From: Plantago major
Lineage: Eukaryota; Streptophyta; Magnoliopsida; Lamiales; Plantaginaceae
Reading direction: 5' to 3'
Assembly: GCA_026545765.1 (NCBI GenBank)
Contig: JAIFAC010000202.1
Span: 1 to 64,000 of the forward strand
DNA: 64,000 nt
Position numbers and translations under genes: made by a program. Every line of letters starts with the position of its first letter. Position 1 is the first letter of the stretch. This document shows positions 62,232 to 64,000 of this stretch, piece after piece. A model generated the notes under the pieces. It searched no databases. It was not told the origin of the DNA and worked only from the letters and a program-made list of their open reading frames with translations.

Positions 62232-64000
62232 TCATACTTGGACTCGAGCAAGAATTTGTAAGTCCGAGTCAAGAAGTCTCGGACGATTTGGACCGGACCT
62301 TTGTAGCTCCCTCATCATGTCCTTGAAACTTGGAGGCGTGACAAACTCATTCACGCCGTCTGATGGGCTTTCAAGTCCTTCTCCGGCTAGGATTGCACTC
62401 TTCATTTTAGCCGTCTCGGATTGACCTCCTTCTTGGATGCTAAGGCCTTTTTTGACCCGTTCGGACACGCTCTGCAACTTAGATGCCTCGATGCGGGAAG
62501 CCTCGGCTTGACTAGATCCGCCTCGAGGTGGCCCTTGACCGCCACAAGGAACACGCCTCAGCGGCAAGCTAAAACATAGCAGATGTTAAGAAGATTAGAC
62601 TTAGTTCGAGCCATACAAAGTTGAAACAACAAGGTCAAATTTTTTAATGAGCTAACCTTACGGCGGCGGATCGACTCTGCAATCCGCTCCGGCTCGGCGG
62701 CGGCAATCGGGCAACCTCAGCATCCAAGTCCAACTCCGGAGCATCGCTCATTTTCCCCTTGCCCTTCTTGGCCGGAGGGATCGGACCTTCGGACGAACGT
62801 TTTTGCCTGACTCCAGCGCTCGAACCACTGACAAGAGGTTCACGGGAGACAGATCTCGGAGGCTTCTTCGACCCCTTCGAAGCGACTACCTTACCCTTGT
62901 CCGGGGTAGGTATTGTCTGGGCTTCCTCGCCCGCAGCAGCCCTCCGCGTCTTCTCCGCCCGAAAGGAAGCAGCATTCCGAGGCTCACTCATTGGAAGCAC
63001 CGTGGAAGTCTTTATTATCTAGGTCCGGGTACCCTCTTCCATTTCCTTCCTCTGAGCTGCGTTCTGCTTCCGTTTCAACTCACGCAGGGTTGACATGGTG
63101 TAGTCAAACCAAAAATCTGCACAATCCGAGTGGCAACAAGATGAGTTAGTCGAAATTTACAAATTCTCACTTAAAAACAAAGAAAGAAAAGCAACCGACT
63201 CGGATGACCAACCCCGTGCCAAAAGTAAGAACTCTTACCTAAATCCTCCCTATTATCGCAAAAACTTGGCTCCGAAAAGCCGGCCAGGTACGGAAGAGGT
63301 TGGCATATTAACCCTCGGAAGAAGTACTTCTCCGGATCCTGGTTCCGATGAAGAGCTTGCATCCATAAGGGGATGTTCCGAGCCGGAGGTTTCCAATCCG
63401 GCAGCCTGCCTCGGAAGAATTTTCTCTCAAATTGCCACTTTGGCCTCTCCGCCTCGGATTGGCCTTCCTTCAGGGCCGGTCGGACGAAGAAGTATCTCTT
63501 CCACCAGTGAATCCCCAATGAAGAGAGGGGATCGACAAAAAATGTGTATGCTTGACGACATACGAACGAATAGAAGAAAGTTTTCCTATTACTTACACTA
63601 ATATTGAACAACTTTCGGAAATTATCAAATGTGACCGGGATGCCCTTGTATTTACACATTACTCCGAAGCACATCAGGTTTCCGAGCGAGTTGGGAATTA
63701 TTTGATGCGGACTCAATCCCATGTTGTTCAAAATCTCCAGGAACTCGGACGACACGGGCAGCCGCCACCCGCAATGCAGACTTATTTCACGGACGCACTT
63801 GTATCCCGGAGGCGGATTGTAAAAAGCATGTGACTCGTCCGGAACGAGAATTTCCACGCACTCCGGAATCTCGTACCTCCTCCGAAGTTCCTCCACCTCC
63901 TCAGCCAGTATAATCGAAGGACAGGTGGGCAAAGTACCATCCTCATTGAATTCACCCTCCGGATCGTAGTGAGTAACTTCGTCCCTCGACCGAGGAAACT
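62232..64000 (-). CDS. Spliced antisense accessory ORF of the Tat-like element (putative gypsy-type transposon domain)
   Basis: Minus strand; open at the right edge, so the start is outside. Exon 1 (64000-63239) has AFYNPPPGYKCV, ISLHCGWRLPVSSEFLEILN and GLSPHQIIPNSLGNLMCFGV, then FRKLFNIS. This is the layout of the Pfam putative gypsy type transposon domain (Transposase_28). Exon 1 ends at a TTTAG/GTAAGAG donor. Exon 2 (63116-62657, after TTGTGCAG) continues in phase with FWFDYTMSTLRELKRKQNAA, meets one in-frame TAG, then a Ser/Lys-rich low-complexity stretch. Exon 3 (62568 on, after TTTTAG) is in phase with the AAG/GTTAGC donor. A one-base shift then separates SFKDMMREL from a frame with TYKFLLESKYDEAQQDGFDV. 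The function is unknown. The stop and shift suggest a decaying copy. Confidence 0.7.

Larger units (their letters stand above)
55452..64000 (+). mobile_element. Tat-like Ty3/gypsy element with deleted pol and antisense accessory ORF
   Basis: Order: LTR, primer-binding site, gag, protease remnant, RT start, integrase end, about 2.7 kb of non-coding DNA, then a spliced gene on the opposite strand that runs past the window edge. Additional antisense ORFs between pol and the 3' LTR are known from the Tat lineage of plant gypsy elements (for example Grande). The 3' LTR must lie outside the window if this is one element. Two abutting elements are the alternative. Confidence 0.65.

Overview
This is nuclear DNA from a flowering plant, most likely a eudicot. 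The evidence is AT-rich intergenic sequence, genes with many GT-AG introns, a chloroplast-type adenylate kinase with a plant-only C-terminal domain, an STP hexose transporter, a DUF247 gene, a ZF-HD mini zinc finger, and every common class of plant transposon. Nothing in the window identifies the species. I see no rRNA gene, free tRNA gene or CRISPR array. The ends of many repeats are approximate because they were aligned by eye. Layout: 0-3.4 kb holds AT-rich repeats and a decayed LINE. From 3.4 to 24.4 kb there is no host gene. This stretch holds Stowaway MITEs, a long-TIR element carrying a minisatellite, a MULE-like element with the 3' part of a Ulp1-type protease gene, a complete but dead PIF/Harbinger element, a nested pair of LTRs, and a set of repeats found in mirrored order at the two ends (3.4-10.5 kb and 20.7-24.4 kb). 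Genic island: a 19-exon plastid adenylate kinase (24.77-30.59 kb), an STP7-like sugar/H+ symporter broken by a frameshift (33.25-35.94 kb), a small protein with two tandem ZF-HD zinc-finger domains (37.2-37.56 kb, minus) and an intact DUF247 gene with a 5'UTR intron (42.65-45.27 kb, minus). The space between the last two holds a short Ty1/copia element with a perfect 5-bp target duplication, a tRNA-derived SINE with its target duplication, a copied piece of the STP gene and an HMG-box remnant. From 46.4 to 52 kb there is a hAT transposase remnant whose end is fused to a ZF-HD pseudogene, with the fusion duplicated in tandem, then a minisatellite-bearing element and a Stowaway MITE split by a retroposon. 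From 52.4 to 64 kb a broken copia element, with part of its reverse transcriptase inverted, abuts a Tat-like Ty3/gypsy element. That element has lost most of pol and carries an intron-containing antisense accessory ORF that runs off the right edge. Host genes with likely live function are the adenylate kinase, the DUF247 gene and probably the double ZF-HD gene. They share no obvious pathway. The ZF-HD sequences at 37 and 47 kb are paralogues, as are the STP sequences at 33-36 and 41.8 kb, so local duplication has shaped the island. The most unusual items are the double ZF-HD protein, the duplicated ZF-HD/hAT junction, the Ulp1-bearing element and the spliced antisense gene of the Tat-like element.
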